A stretch of DNA of 64,000 nucleotides, from contig NZ_OY726398.1 in NCBI RefSeq assembly GCF_963378105.1, positions 682,001-746,000 on the forward strand, read 5' to 3'. Origin of the DNA: Mycolicibacter sp. MU0102 (GTDB lineage: Bacteria; Actinomycetota; Actinomycetes; Mycobacteriales; Mycobacteriaceae). This document shows positions 36,496 to 44,595 of the stretch, piece by piece. The translations under genes were made by a program, and so were the position numbers. The notes under the pieces are model-generated. The model had not been told where the DNA came from, made no database searches, and saw only the letters and a list, made by a program, of their open reading frames with translations. The first letter of the stretch is position 1, and each line of letters begins with the position of its first letter.

Positions 36496-36945
36496 ATGAA
36501 CCGAAGCCAGATCACCGAGCAGATCATCGCCGCCCGCCTCGCCAAGGGACTGACCTGGCAGGAGTTGGCCGACGCGATCGACAAGCCGGTCGTGTGGACC
36601 ACCTCGGCTCTGCTGGGCCAGCATCCCATTCCCGCCGAATCGGGCAAGGTCCTCGCGAGCCTGCTCGGACTGGACCCGGCGGTGGTGCCGGTACTGGCCG
36701 CGGTACCGGTGCGCGGCGGGCTCACTGGGCCGCCCACCGACCCGACCATCTACCGGCTCTACGAAGCGGTGGGCGTTTACGGCCCGGCGATCAAGGAATT
36801 GATCCACGAGCAGTTCGGCGACGGCATCATGAGCGCCATCAACTTCAGCATGGACATCGAGCGCAAACCGCACGCCGGCGGTGACCGAGTGGTCATCACC
36901 TTCGACGGTAAATTCCTTCCCTACGAATGGAATTCAGCGGACTAG
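36496..36945 (+). CDS. cynS: Cyanate hydratase (cyanase)
   Basis: 149 residues from ATG 36496. N-terminal helix-turn-helix-like LTWQELADAIDKPVVWTTSALLGQ, then the catalytic domain with YRLYEAVGVYGPAIKELIHE (active-site Arg and Glu) and INFSMDIE (active-site Ser). The family is about 150-156 residues. It converts cyanate and bicarbonate to ammonia and CO2 in a decameric cytoplasmic enzyme. No cynT carbonic anhydrase or cyanate transporter is nearby. Confidence 0.95.
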   Translation: MNRSQITEQIIAARLAKGLTWQELADAIDKPVVWTTSALLGQHPIPAESGKVLASLLGLDPAVVPVLAAVPVRGGLTGPPTDPTIYRLYEAVGVYGPAIKELIHEQFGDGIMSAINFSMDIERKPHAGGDRVVITFDGKFLPYEWNSAD

Positions 36946-36954
36946 CGCCAGTCG

Positions 36955-38007
36955 ATGGCCACTCGTCGAGCGCGTGACACCCAACCGCTGACCGCCGACC
37001 TGGTGCTGTCCGGTGGGGGAGTGCGCTTCGTCGGGCTGGTCGGAGCGGTGGTCGCGCTGATGGAGGCCGGCTACTCGGTGCAGCGCATCTCCGGGGTGTC
37101 CGGCGGCTCGGTGGTGGGCACGATTCTGGCCGCCGCGGCCCAGGGCGACCAGCTGACCGCGGCACAGGTCAAAGACCTGGCGCTGTCGGTACCGCTGCAC
37201 ACCTGGCGCGACGCGGGGCCGATCCCGGTGGTCGGACCGGTGTGGGGGTTCCTGCGCGACAGCGCCCTCTACCGCGGCGACGTCGCTCACGAGTGGATCC
37301 GCAGTGAGCTGGCGAACCTGGGGGTGAGGACCTGGGGAGATCTGGCCTACCCCGCCGACAACCTGATGCCCGAGCGCCGCTACCGCGCCGTGGTCACCGT
37401 CACCGACGTGACGACCGGGCAGCTGGTTCGGCTGCCATGGGACTACCGGCGGGTGTACGGGCTCGATCCCGACGAACAGTCCGTCGCCGACGCGGTGCGC
37501 GCCTCGATGGCCGTCCCGTTCTTCTACCGCCCGGTGACGCTGACCAGCGCAGCCGGGTTGCGCTCCACCCTGGTCGACGGTGGGGTGCTGTCGAACTTCC
37601 CGATCTACACCTTCGACCGGCTCGACGGCCGAGCACCGCTGTGGCCCACGTTCGGGGTCACCGTGGTCCCGGAGATGTCCGACGGGATCGGCGCCATGGT
37701 TCCGGTGCTGCGGCCGCTGCGGCTGTTCGGACAGTCACTGCTGCTGGAGAACCTGATCAGCACCATGCTGGTCGGCCACGACCAGACCTACCTGAACCAG
37801 CCGTGGGTCAGTGTGCGCGCCATCAAGGTCAACTCCACCGATGTCAGCGTGCTGGACTTCGACATCTCCCGCGACCGGCTCGAGAAGCTCTACGACAACG
37901 GCTACACCGCAGCGAGCGAGTTCTTGTCGACCTGGGACTGGGACGCCTACCTGCGCCGGTTTCGGGCGTCGCACTACCCAAGCCAGGGCTCAGCCAGAAG
38001 CGACTGA
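36955..38007 (+). CDS. Patatin-like phospholipase family protein
   Basis: 350 residues. The oxyanion loop LSGGGVRFVG at 19-28, the nucleophile elbow GVSGGS (Ser49), and the catalytic Asp in LVDGGVLSNFP near 209 form the patatin Ser-Asp dyad. It is expected to hydrolyse acyl esters of lipids. It starts 9 bases after cynS, so co-transcription is likely although no functional link is obvious. Confidence 0.9.
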   Translation: MATRRARDTQPLTADLVLSGGGVRFVGLVGAVVALMEAGYSVQRISGVSGGSVVGTILAAAAQGDQLTAAQVKDLALSVPLHTWRDAGPIPVVGPVWGFLRDSALYRGDVAHEWIRSELANLGVRTWGDLAYPADNLMPERRYRAVVTVTDVTTGQLVRLPWDYRRVYGLDPDEQSVADAVRASMAVPFFYRPVTLTSAAGLRSTLVDGGVLSNFPIYTFDRLDGRAPLWPTFGVTVVPEMSDGIGAMVPVLRPLRLFGQSLLLENLISTMLVGHDQTYLNQPWVSVRAIKVNSTDVSVLDFDISRDRLEKLYDNGYTAASEFLSTWDWDAYLRRFRASHYPSQGSARSD

Positions 38008-38041
38008 TGCCGGTGCTTGTGCGGCGGTTCCAGCTTCGGGT

Positions 38042-38875
38042 CTACGGGCGGTGCTTGCCCAACTCGGCGCTGGCGTCACCGAGCCGCACCGTGATGTCGG
38101 TGTTGCCGGCCGCTTCCAGCTGCTCGCGACCGCGCAATCGGTCCTGGATCTCGCGGGCTGCGCCGTTGATCCGCTCGATCTCGCCGCGGAACACGTCCGG
38201 GCGGGTCTCCTTGCTGGCGTAGTGGAAGTAGCTGAGCAGACTGCGCAGCAGCTCCAGCTTCTGCTTCTCGCGCTTGGCCAGGTCGTGCGTCGTCATCAAC
38301 TCGACCCGCCGCACCGGGGGCAGGTCACCCCAGTCGAGGACCACCTTGTTCTCGTACCGCGGCTGCTTGCCCCGCCGCCCGAACCAGCCCTTGGGCTCGT
38401 CGGGGCTGTCTGCGTAGCTGATCGTGCCGGTGAACCGTGACTCGATGCCCTCACCAAGCTCGGCCCGGTCGATCGCCGAGTCCCACACCGTTCGCCATTC
38501 CTGGTTTGGCGCCAGCAGCGTCAGTTCTTCGGGCAGTTGCAGCGCGACGACGTCGGCGTAGCCGTCCGAGGCGGTTTCGTAGCGGGCCACCGTCGGTGGC
38601 TGGTCGAACGCGAATCGGATGTCGTAGGCGGCGGTCTTGCCGAAGTTGCGGACCACCAGCTCGATGACGTGCCAATCGGCGGCGTGCGGCTCCATGAACA
38701 TCGCCACGTGCGGGCGGGTCTGCTCGGCGGCCAACCGGCGGTTGCGCTGCAGTTGACGGTTCAAATAGAACAGCGCCAGCACGGTGATGGCGATGGCCAG
38801 CCAGGCGGCCCAGGCCAGCCAGGTGTCCGCGCCCGCGTGCGCGACGTCGTACAAGCGGTCCTCAACTGATCCCAT
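38042..38875 (-). CDS. Membrane-anchored protein of unknown function
   Basis: 277 residues. One N-terminal membrane helix (about 19-39, LAWAAWLAIAITVLALFYL), then a basic segment, a beta-rich middle domain (HVIELVVRNFGKTAAYDIRF resembles a beta-sandwich), and a charged helical C-terminus of about 90 residues with coiled-coil character (LAKREKQKLELLRSLLSYF). I do not recognise a named family. It is convergent with the patatin gene, and its start lies 5 bases beyond an SD-poor ATG after the MBL gene region. Confidence 0.7.
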   Translation of the reverse strand: MGSVEDRLYDVAHAGADTWLAWAAWLAIAITVLALFYLNRQLQRNRRLAAEQTRPHVAMFMEPHAADWHVIELVVRNFGKTAAYDIRFAFDQPPTVARYETASDGYADVVALQLPEELTLLAPNQEWRTVWDSAIDRAELGEGIESRFTGTISYADSPDEPKGWFGRRGKQPRYENKVVLDWGDLPPVRRVELMTTHDLAKREKQKLELLRSLLSYFHYASKETRPDVFRGEIERINGAAREIQDRLRGREQLEAAGNTDITVRLGDASAELGKHRP

Positions 38876-38886
38876 CAGCTATCCCC

Positions 38887-39603
38887 TCATCCGCCCATCA
38901 GCATGCGCCACCGGTCCAGGCTTCCGGCGCTGAATACGTAGTTGGATCGCTTCACCTCGGAAAGTGCCGCGCTCGGGTCGGCCGAATACCAGTGGCCGGG
39001 GAACACCGTCGGGTCTCCCGGCAGGGCGGCCAACTGCTGCAGACTGCGGTACATCTCGTCGGAGTCGCCGCCCGGGAAGTCGGTTCGCCCGCAGCCCTCC
39101 AGGAACAAGGTGTCGCCGGCGACCAGTCGACCGTCCAGCAGGAAGCACTGGCTGCCGGGAGTGTGGCCGGGTGTGTGCAGCAGCTCGATCTCGATGTCGC
39201 CGATGCTCACCTTGTCGCCATGTTCGTGCGCGGTCAGATCCGACATCGGAATTTCGGTCACCCGCGAAACCCACTGTGCTTCATGGGTATTCACGTGAAC
39301 TGGGACGCAGACTCGTTCCAGCAGTTCGGCCAGGCCCTTGAGTTCGAAGCCCATCATCTTGCCGCCGACGTGATCGGGGTGGTGATGGGTGACCAGTACG
39401 CCCGACAGGTGCATACCGTCGGCCTCGATCGTGTCGAGCAGATCGCCGGCGGCGTAGGCCGGGTCGACCACGACGGCGTCGCCGGTCTGCCGGTCGCCGA
39501 TCAGGTAGGCGAAGTTGCGCATCTGGGCGGCTATCGGGTCACCGGCCGCGAAATCGCGTCCGGAGAGCAGCTGGCGGAAATACAGCCGGTCGGATTCGGG
39601 CAC
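38887..39603 (-). CDS. MBL-fold hydrolase (glyoxalase II-like, Rv0634c type)
   Basis: 238 residues from GTG 39603. The metal site THHHPDHVGG (H73, H75, D77, H78) is followed by HTPGHTPGSQCFLL and GDTLFLEGCGRTDFPGGD, then FPGHWY. This is the two-metal MBL layout of glyoxalase II-type thioesterases. Upstream in-frame sequence runs into the 53-bp tandem repeats and is not coding. In M. tuberculosis the same gene sits in the same place ahead of tRNA-Thr. Confidence 0.9.
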   Translation of the reverse strand: MPESDRLYFRQLLSGRDFAAGDPIAAQMRNFAYLIGDRQTGDAVVVDPAYAAGDLLDTIEADGMHLSGVLVTHHHPDHVGGKMMGFELKGLAELLERVCVPVHVNTHEAQWVSRVTEIPMSDLTAHEHGDKVSIGDIEIELLHTPGHTPGSQCFLLDGRLVAGDTLFLEGCGRTDFPGGDSDEMYRSLQQLAALPGDPTVFPGHWYSADPSAALSEVKRSNYVFSAGSLDRWRMLMGG

Positions 39604-39624
39604 GCCCTCCAGCCTAAGGCAGCG

Positions 39625-39773
39625 GCGATTGCAAGCGCGGCGAAGCCGGGCGCAGCAGATCGCCGCCATAGGACCAGGCGATTGCAAGCGCGGCGAAGCC
39701 GGGCGCAGCAGATCGCCGCCATAGGACCAGGCGATTGCAAGCGCGGCGAAGCCGGGCGCAGCAGATCGCCGCG
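39625..39773. repeat. 53-bp tandem repeat (VNTR/MIRU-like), 2.8 copies
   Basis: Units begin at 39625, 39678 and 39731, each starting GCGATTGCAAGCGCGGCGAA; the first two are identical and the third stops after about 40 bases. The array lies between the divergent MBL gene start and tRNA-Thr, so it occupies the promoter side of both. Unit length is like mycobacterial interspersed repetitive units. The remaining gap, 39774-39896, has no gene. Confidence 0.9.
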
Positions 39774-39896
39774 CTAAGTCCCCACTAAGCCAAACGGGCT
39801 CTGGCCAGCGCCTGTCGTCGCGGTTTGGTGACCTCGTGGGCAAGGTTGTAACCTTCTACAGGCTTGCAGCACCCGAAAGGGTCGCTGTGGGTGACC

Positions 39897-39969
39897 GCCC
39901 CCTTAGCTCAGTCGGCAGAGCGTTTCCATGGTAAGGAAAAGGTCAACGGTTCGATTCCGTTAGGGGGCT
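39897..39969 (+). tRNA. thrT: tRNA-Thr (GGT anticodon)
   Basis: A 73-base cloverleaf. Acceptor GCCCCCT pairs with AGGGGGC. The anticodon stem TTTCC/GGAAA closes the loop ATGGTAA, giving anticodon GGT. The T arm is AACGG-TTCGATT-CCGTT, and the discriminator base is T. CCA is not encoded. It reads ACC/ACU codons. Confidence 0.95.
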
Positions 39970-40008
39970 CGGTGGACGCCAGTCGGTGCGCCGACTAGCG
40001 CCGATCGG

Positions 40009-40082
40009 GGCGGTGTAGCTCAGCTGGTTAGAGCGCACGACTCATAATCGTGAGGTCGGGAGATCGAGCCTCCCCACCGCTA
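40009..40082 (+). tRNA. metT: tRNA-Met (CAT anticodon, elongator)
   Basis: A 74-base cloverleaf. Acceptor GGCGGTG pairs with CACCGCT (one G-T pair at position 1). Anticodon stem CACGA/TCGTG closes CTCATAA, giving anticodon CAT. The paired acceptor end marks it as elongator rather than initiator. It is 39 bases after tRNA-Thr and 37 bases before rpmG. Confidence 0.95.
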
Positions 40083-40119
40083 CTGCAAGCAATTCGACAT
40101 GTGAAGAAGGACGACAGAC

Positions 40120-40287
40120 GTGGCCTCCAGTACTGATGTGCGGCCGAAGATCACCTTGGCCTGTGAGGTGTGCAAGCACCGCAACTACATCACCAAGAAG
40201 AACCGCCGTAACGACCCCGACCGGCTGGAGCTGAAGAAATTCTGCCCCAACTGCGGCAAGCACGAGTCGCACCGCGAATCTCGCTAA
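40120..40287 (+). CDS. rpmG: 50S ribosomal protein L33
   Basis: 55 residues, GTG start at 40120 with AGAAGGA about 10 bases upstream. The sequence has two CxxC pairs (CEVC near 15-18 and CPNC near 42-45), so this is the zinc-binding L33 form. Ends KHESHRESR. First protein gene of the tRNA-rpmG-hadABC unit, matching rpmG2 in M. tuberculosis. Confidence 0.93.
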   Translation: MASSTDVRPKITLACEVCKHRNYITKKNRRNDPDRLELKKFCPNCGKHESHRESR

Positions 40288-40299
40288 GTAGGTCGAGTC

Positions 40300-40776
40300 G
40301 TGTCGTTGGCCGACCGCCTCGTCGGGGCGCACTACCGCTATCCCGACCACTACGACGTGGAACGGGAGAAGATCCGCGAATACACCCGCGCGGTCAAGGC
40401 GGTGGACCCGGCCAGTCTTAACCTGCGGGCGGCAGCTGACCTCGGCTACGACGGGCTGGTGGCCCCTCTGACCTTCATCTCGGTGTTCGGCCACATGGCG
40501 ATTTCGGGTTTCTTCGAATATTGCGGTGTCACCACCGACGACGCTCAGATCGTCCAGGTCGACCAGAAGATCGAGTTTTACCAGACGATCAAGGAAGGCG
40601 ACCGACTGTATTGCGACGTGTCGGTCGACTCCGTTCGCCGCGCGCACGGCACCGACATCATCGTGACCCAGCAGGTGGTCACCAACCACGCCGGTGAAAT
40701 CGTGCAGAAGACATATACGACGTTGGCGGGCCGCGCCGGCGAGGGAGATAAGGGTTTCACCGATGGCGTTGCGTGA
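40300..40776 (+). CDS. hadA: (3R)-hydroxyacyl-ACP dehydratase subunit HadA
   Basis: 158 residues, GTG start. Hot-dog fold protein with YPDHYDVEREKIREYTRAVK at the N-terminus and the VQVDQKIEFYQTIKEGDRL lid region, as in mycobacterial HadA (Rv0635). HadA is the non-catalytic substrate-binding partner of HadB in FAS-II dehydration during meromycolate elongation. Overlaps hadB by 14 bases. Confidence 0.95.
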   Translation: MSLADRLVGAHYRYPDHYDVEREKIREYTRAVKAVDPASLNLRAAADLGYDGLVAPLTFISVFGHMAISGFFEYCGVTTDDAQIVQVDQKIEFYQTIKEGDRLYCDVSVDSVRRAHGTDIIVTQQVVTNHAGEIVQKTYTTLAGRAGEGDKGFTDGVA

Positions 40777-41191
40777 GTTCAGTTCGGTCAAGGTCGGCGA
40801 TCAGCTGCCCGAGCGGGTCATCCCGCTGTCGCGGCAGGATCTGGTCAACTACGCCGGCGTGTCCGGCGACCTGAACCCGATTCACTGGGACGACGAGATC
40901 GCCCAGCAGGTGGGCCTGGACACCGCTATTGCTCACGGCATGCTGACCATGGGGCTCGGCGGCGGCTACGTCACGGCTTGGGTCGGCGACCCGGGCGCGG
41001 TGACCGAATACAACGTGCGTTTCACCTCGGTGGTGCCGGTGCCCAACGATGGCAAGGGCGCTGAGATCACCTTCAGCGGCCGGGTGAAGTCTGTCGACAC
41101 CGAATCGAAGCTGGTGACCATTGCGATCACCGCCACCACCGGTGGCAAGAAGATCTTCGGGCGGGCGGTCGCCTCGGCCAAGCTGGCCTAG
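40763..41191 (+). CDS. hadB: (3R)-hydroxyacyl-ACP dehydratase subunit HadB
   Basis: 142 residues from ATG 40763, inside the hadA 3' end. The MaoC/R-hydratase motif is YAGVSGDLNPIHWDDEIAQ with catalytic Asp and His, then IAHGMLTMGL. HadB is the catalytic subunit shared by the HadAB and HadBC dehydratases of FAS-II and a thiacetazone/isoxyl target. Confidence 0.95.
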   Translation: MALREFSSVKVGDQLPERVIPLSRQDLVNYAGVSGDLNPIHWDDEIAQQVGLDTAIAHGMLTMGLGGGYVTAWVGDPGAVTEYNVRFTSVVPVPNDGKGAEITFSGRVKSVDTESKLVTIAITATTGGKKIFGRAVASAKLA

Positions 41192-41203
41192 GGGCGCGCA
41201 GCG

Positions 41204-41704
41204 ATGGCGATCAAAACTGATATCCGAGGCATGATCTGGCGCTACCCCGAGTCGTTCGAGGTGGGGCGCGAGAAGATCCGCGAATTCTCCCGGTCTATCA
41301 AGGCTGAGGACCCTGCCTGTTTCGACGAGGCGGAGGCGGCCAAGCTGGGCCACGACTCGCTGGTGGCGCCGCTGACCTTTGTGGCGATTCTGGCGAAGCT
41401 GGTGCAGTCCGACTTCTTCCGCCATGTCGACACCGGGTACACCACCATGCAGATGGTCCAGGTCGACCAGGGCTTCAAATACATCAAGCCGATCAAGGCC
41501 GGCGACACGCTGTACGCCCGAATGGAGATCGCCTCGGTCGTTGAGCGTTTCGGTGCTGACATCGTGACGACCCGCAACATCTTGACCAACCAGCATGGCG
41601 ATGTGGTGCTCGAAGCGTTCACCACAATGATGGGTCACGACGGCGACGATTCGGTCAACCTCCGGTGGGACGCCGAATCCGGTCAGGTCGTCCGAACAGC
41701 CTGA
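41204..41704 (+). CDS. hadC: (3R)-hydroxyacyl-ACP dehydratase subunit HadC
   Basis: 166 residues. Paralogous to HadA (YPESFEVGREKIREFSRSIK, VDQGFKYIKPIKAGDTLYAR). It pairs with HadB to dehydrate longer-chain intermediates late in meromycolate elongation. 12 bases after hadB; followed by the tRNA-Trp region. Confidence 0.95.
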   Translation: MAIKTDIRGMIWRYPESFEVGREKIREFSRSIKAEDPACFDEAEAAKLGHDSLVAPLTFVAILAKLVQSDFFRHVDTGYTTMQMVQVDQGFKYIKPIKAGDTLYARMEIASVVERFGADIVTTRNILTNQHGDVVLEAFTTMMGHDGDDSVNLRWDAESGQVVRTA

Positions 41705-41729
41705 TTAGTAACTGGCCGTAGCGGCGAGG

Positions 41730-41735
41730 TACACT
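41730..41735 (+). promoter_or_regulatory. Possible -10 element for tRNA-Trp/secE-nusG
   Basis: TACACT fits the mycobacterial TANNNT -10 pattern, about 128 bases upstream of tRNA-Trp. No good -35 accompanies it. Included as the best candidate in the 159-base gap after hadC. Confidence 0.3.
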
Positions 41736-41863
41736 CGGACTTCGGGGTTTTCCCAGCATTAGCGCGCTTTCCGTGATGCGAACGGGGGGCGCGCGAATTG
41801 TGTGAGCCGGAGACGGTGAACAGGTGAAGCATCCGAACCCGCAGGTTGGTGCGCCAACCGCGA

Positions 41864-41936
<73 letters not shown>

Positions 41937-42013
41937 CTGACGTGCCATGGTGGACACTGGACACCATGCGCGGTACGGCAATGAGGTAAGCGCGAACAAC
42001 GAAGGAGCATGCG

Positions 42014-42457
42014 GTGACCGACGAGCTCGACCGTCCCGACGCCGCAGCCGACGGCGATCGCGATGCCGAATCCGGCAGCAGCAGTCGCACGGCCGTGGTG
42101 AGCAGGCAGGTCGGCGACCCGCTGCGGCCAACCGGCAAGCGTTCGCGGCGTCGTGGTGCCGATGATGGCGCAGGCGACGTGGAATCCACGGCTACCGAAT
42201 TGGACGCGGAAGACGCCGCGAAGGCCAAAAAGAAGGCTAAGAAGCAGCCTGAAGGGCCTTCGCGCAACCCGTTCGTCTTCATTCTGAATTTCCTCAAGCA
42301 GGTCGTCGGCGAACTTCGCAAGGTGATCTGGCCGAACCGCAAGCAGATGGTCACTTACACCGCGGTGGTGCTGGCCTTCCTGGTCTTCATGGTGGCGTTG
42401 GTCGCCGGGGCAGACTACGGATGGGCCCGGCTGGTGCTGCTGGTGTTCGGCGAGTGA
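42014..42457 (+). CDS. secE: Preprotein translocase subunit SecE
   Basis: 147 residues, GTG start with GAAGGAG upstream. A long charged N-terminal extension (about 85 residues, Asp/Glu/Arg-rich, typical of actinobacterial SecE) is followed by the conserved NPFVFILNFLKQVVGELRKVIWPNRKQM and one membrane helix near 115-138. SecE clamps SecY in the translocon. Leads the secE-nusG-rplK-rplA block. Confidence 0.95.
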   Translation: MTDELDRPDAAADGDRDAESGSSSRTAVVSRQVGDPLRPTGKRSRRRGADDGAGDVESTATELDAEDAAKAKKKAKKQPEGPSRNPFVFILNFLKQVVGELRKVIWPNRKQMVTYTAVVLAFLVFMVALVAGADYGWARLVLLVFGE

Positions 42458-42479
42458 AGTTATAGGAAGGACTGAAACC

Positions 42480-43286
42480 GTGACTACCTTCGACGGCGAT
42501 ACGCCCGCGGGCGAGCCGGTCGACGTGGCGGAGACCACCGAGGTTTCCGCTGAGGACTCCGCACTGGAGGCCACCGAGTCCGCCGAGACCGAGGCCACTG
42601 AGGCTGAGGACACCGAGGCCCCCGAGGATGCCGAGGCGGCCCAGGACGAGCCGGCCGAGGAACTCGACCCCGCGGTGGCGCTGAAGGCCGAACTGCGCTC
42701 CAAGCCGGGTGACTGGTACGTAATCCACTCCTACGCCGGGTACGAGAACAAGGTGAAAGCCAACCTCGAGACCCGTGTGCAGAATCTCGACGTCGGCGAC
42801 TACATCTTCCAGGTGGAAGTGCCCACCGAAGAGGTCACCGAGATCAAGAATGGCCAGCGCAAGCAGGTCAATCGCAAGGTGCTGCCGGGCTACATCCTGG
42901 TTCGGATGGACCTGACCGACGACTCGTGGTCCGCGGTGCGTAACACGCCGGGCGTCACCGGGTTCGTCGGCGCCACTTCGCGGCCGACCTCGCTGCCACT
43001 GGACGACGTGGTCAAGTTCCTGCTGCCGCAGGGTGCGGCGAAGAAGCAGGCGCGTGGCACGGCGAGCACGGCGGCGGCGGCCTCCGAGGGCGGTCTGGAG
43101 CGGCCGGTCATCGAGGTCGACTACGAGGTCGGCGAGTCGGTCACCGTCATGGACGGCCCGTTCGCCACGCTGCCCGCCTCGATCAGCGAGGTCAACGCCG
43201 AGCAGCAGAAGCTCAAGGTGCTGGTGTCCATCTTCGGTCGCGAGACACCAGTGGAACTGGGCTTTACCCAGGTCTCCAAGATTTAG
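42480..43286 (+). CDS. nusG: Transcription termination/antitermination protein NusG
   Basis: 268 residues, GTG start with AGGAAGG upstream. An acidic N-terminal extension (repeated E-T/A-E pattern, about 75 residues) precedes the NGN domain (DWYVIHSYAGYENKVKANLE) and the C-terminal KOW motif (VTVMDGPFATLPASISEVN). NusG binds RNA polymerase and links it to Rho or the ribosome. The long acidic leader is normal for mycobacteria. Confidence 0.95.
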   Translation: MTTFDGDTPAGEPVDVAETTEVSAEDSALEATESAETEATEAEDTEAPEDAEAAQDEPAEELDPAVALKAELRSKPGDWYVIHSYAGYENKVKANLETRVQNLDVGDYIFQVEVPTEEVTEIKNGQRKQVNRKVLPGYILVRMDLTDDSWSAVRNTPGVTGFVGATSRPTSLPLDDVVKFLLPQGAAKKQARGTASTAAAASEGGLERPVIEVDYEVGESVTVMDGPFATLPASISEVNAEQQKLKVLVSIFGRETPVELGFTQVSKI

Positions 43287-43311
43287 TACGTAGGAAAGGA
43301 AACACCCCCTC

Positions 43312-43740
43312 ATGGCCCCGAAGAAGAAGGTCGCCGGGCTTATCAAGCTTCAGATCAAGGCTGGCGAGGCCAACCCCGCGCCGCCGGTCGGACCCGCGCT
43401 TGGTCAGCACGGCGTGAACATCATGGAGTTCTGCAAGGCGTACAACGCCGCGACGGAAAGCCAGCGCGGCAACGTCATCCCCGTGGAGATCACCGTCTAC
43501 GAGGACCGCAGCTTCACCTTTGCGCTCAAGACCCCGCCCGCGGCACGGATGTTGCTCAAGGCTGCCGGCATCGCCAAGGGCTCGGCCGAGCCGCACAAGA
43601 CCAAGGTCGCCAAGGTGACCTGGGACCAGGTGCGCGAGATCGCCGAGACCAAAAAGGCCGACCTCAACGCCAACGACATCGAGGCCGGCGCCAAGATCAT
43701 CGCCGGTACCGCCCGCTCCATGGGCATCACTGTCGAGTAG
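43312..43740 (+). CDS. rplK: 50S ribosomal protein L11
   Basis: 142 residues, the standard length. KKKVAGLIKLQIKAGEANPAPPVGPALGQHGVNIM is the L11 N-terminal domain; the C-terminal RNA-binding domain ends IIAGTARSMGITVE. It binds the GTPase-associated centre of 23S rRNA. 25 bases after nusG with AGGAAAGGA as ribosome site. Confidence 0.97.
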   Translation: MAPKKKVAGLIKLQIKAGEANPAPPVGPALGQHGVNIMEFCKAYNAATESQRGNVIPVEITVYEDRSFTFALKTPPAARMLLKAAGIAKGSAEPHKTKVAKVTWDQVREIAETKKADLNANDIEAGAKIIAGTARSMGITVE

Positions 43741-43810
43741 TAGCAGTACCCCGTGGGAGGGCCAGCTTCGGCCCGTTAACCACAACCAACCACCTGAGAT
43801 TGGATAACCA

Positions 43811-44518
43811 ATGAGCAAGACCAGTAAGGCTTACCGCGCCGCCGCCGAGAAGGTGGACCGCGACAACCTCTACACCCCGCTGCAGGCGGCCAAGCTGGCC
43901 AAGGAGACGTCCTCGACCAAGCAGGACGCCACCGTCGAGGTCGCCATCCGGCTCGGTGTCGACCCGCGTAAGGCCGACCAGATGGTCCGCGGCACCGTCA
44001 ACCTGCCGCACGGTACCGGTAAGACCGCCCGCGTGGCGGTGTTCGCGGTCGGTGAGAAGGCCGAGCAGGCCATCGCCGCCGGCGCCGACGTGGTCGGCAG
44101 TGACGACCTGATCGAGAAGATCCAAGGTGGTTTCCTCGACTTCGACGCCGCGATCGCCACCCCGGACCAGATGGCCAAGGTCGGCCGTATCGCCCGCGTG
44201 CTGGGCCCGCGTGGTCTGATGCCCAACCCGAAGACCGGCACCGTCACCCCCGACGTCGCCAAGGCCGTTGCCGACATCAAGGGCGGCAAGATCAACTTCC
44301 GTGTCGACAAGCAGGCCAACCTGCACTTCGTCATCGGCAAGGCGTCGTTCGAAGAGGCCAAGCTGGCGGAGAACTACGGCGCCGCCCTCGACGAGGTGCT
44401 GCGGCTCAAGCCGTCGTCGTCCAAGGGCCGTTACCTCAAGAAGGTCACCATCTCGACGACCACCGGCCCCGGCATTCCGGTGGACCCGGCCGTCACCCGC
44501 AACTTCGCGGCTGAGTAA
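43811..44518 (+). CDS. rplA: 50S ribosomal protein L1
   Basis: 235 residues, standard length. SKTSKAYRAAAEKVDRDNLY start, ARVLGPRGLMPNPKTGTVT signature in the middle. L1 binds the L1 stalk of 23S rRNA and in many bacteria represses its own operon by binding the mRNA. 70 bases after rplK; a strong terminator follows. Confidence 0.97.
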   Translation: MSKTSKAYRAAAEKVDRDNLYTPLQAAKLAKETSSTKQDATVEVAIRLGVDPRKADQMVRGTVNLPHGTGKTARVAVFAVGEKAEQAIAAGADVVGSDDLIEKIQGGFLDFDAAIATPDQMAKVGRIARVLGPRGLMPNPKTGTVTPDVAKAVADIKGGKINFRVDKQANLHFVIGKASFEEAKLAENYGAALDEVLRLKPSSSKGRYLKKVTISTTTGPGIPVDPAVTRNFAAE

Positions 44519-44523
44519 GACTC

Positions 44524-44570
44524 CACGAAAAAGCCCCCGCACGCTTCGGCGTGGCGGGGGCTTTTTCGTG
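44524..44570. terminator. Bidirectional terminator between rplA and mmaA4
   Basis: A long stem (CACGAAAAAGCCCCCGC paired with GCGGGGGCTTTTTCGTG) encloses an inner ACGC-TTCG-GCGT hairpin. It has A-run and T-run flanks on both strands, so it can end both rplA and the convergent methyltransferase transcripts. Confidence 0.92.
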
Positions 44571-44595
44571 TGGCTTCTTGCGCCGTTGCCCGTGG

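Noticed and set aside
39625..39773. Possible CRISPR array
   Set aside because: Units are contiguous with no spacers and no cas genes nearby; it is a plain tandem repeat.
39604..39843. N-terminal extension of the MBL hydrolase through the tandem repeats
   Set aside because: It translates repeat DNA into repeated Arg/Ala/Cys stretches, and homologues start near SDRLYFRQLL.
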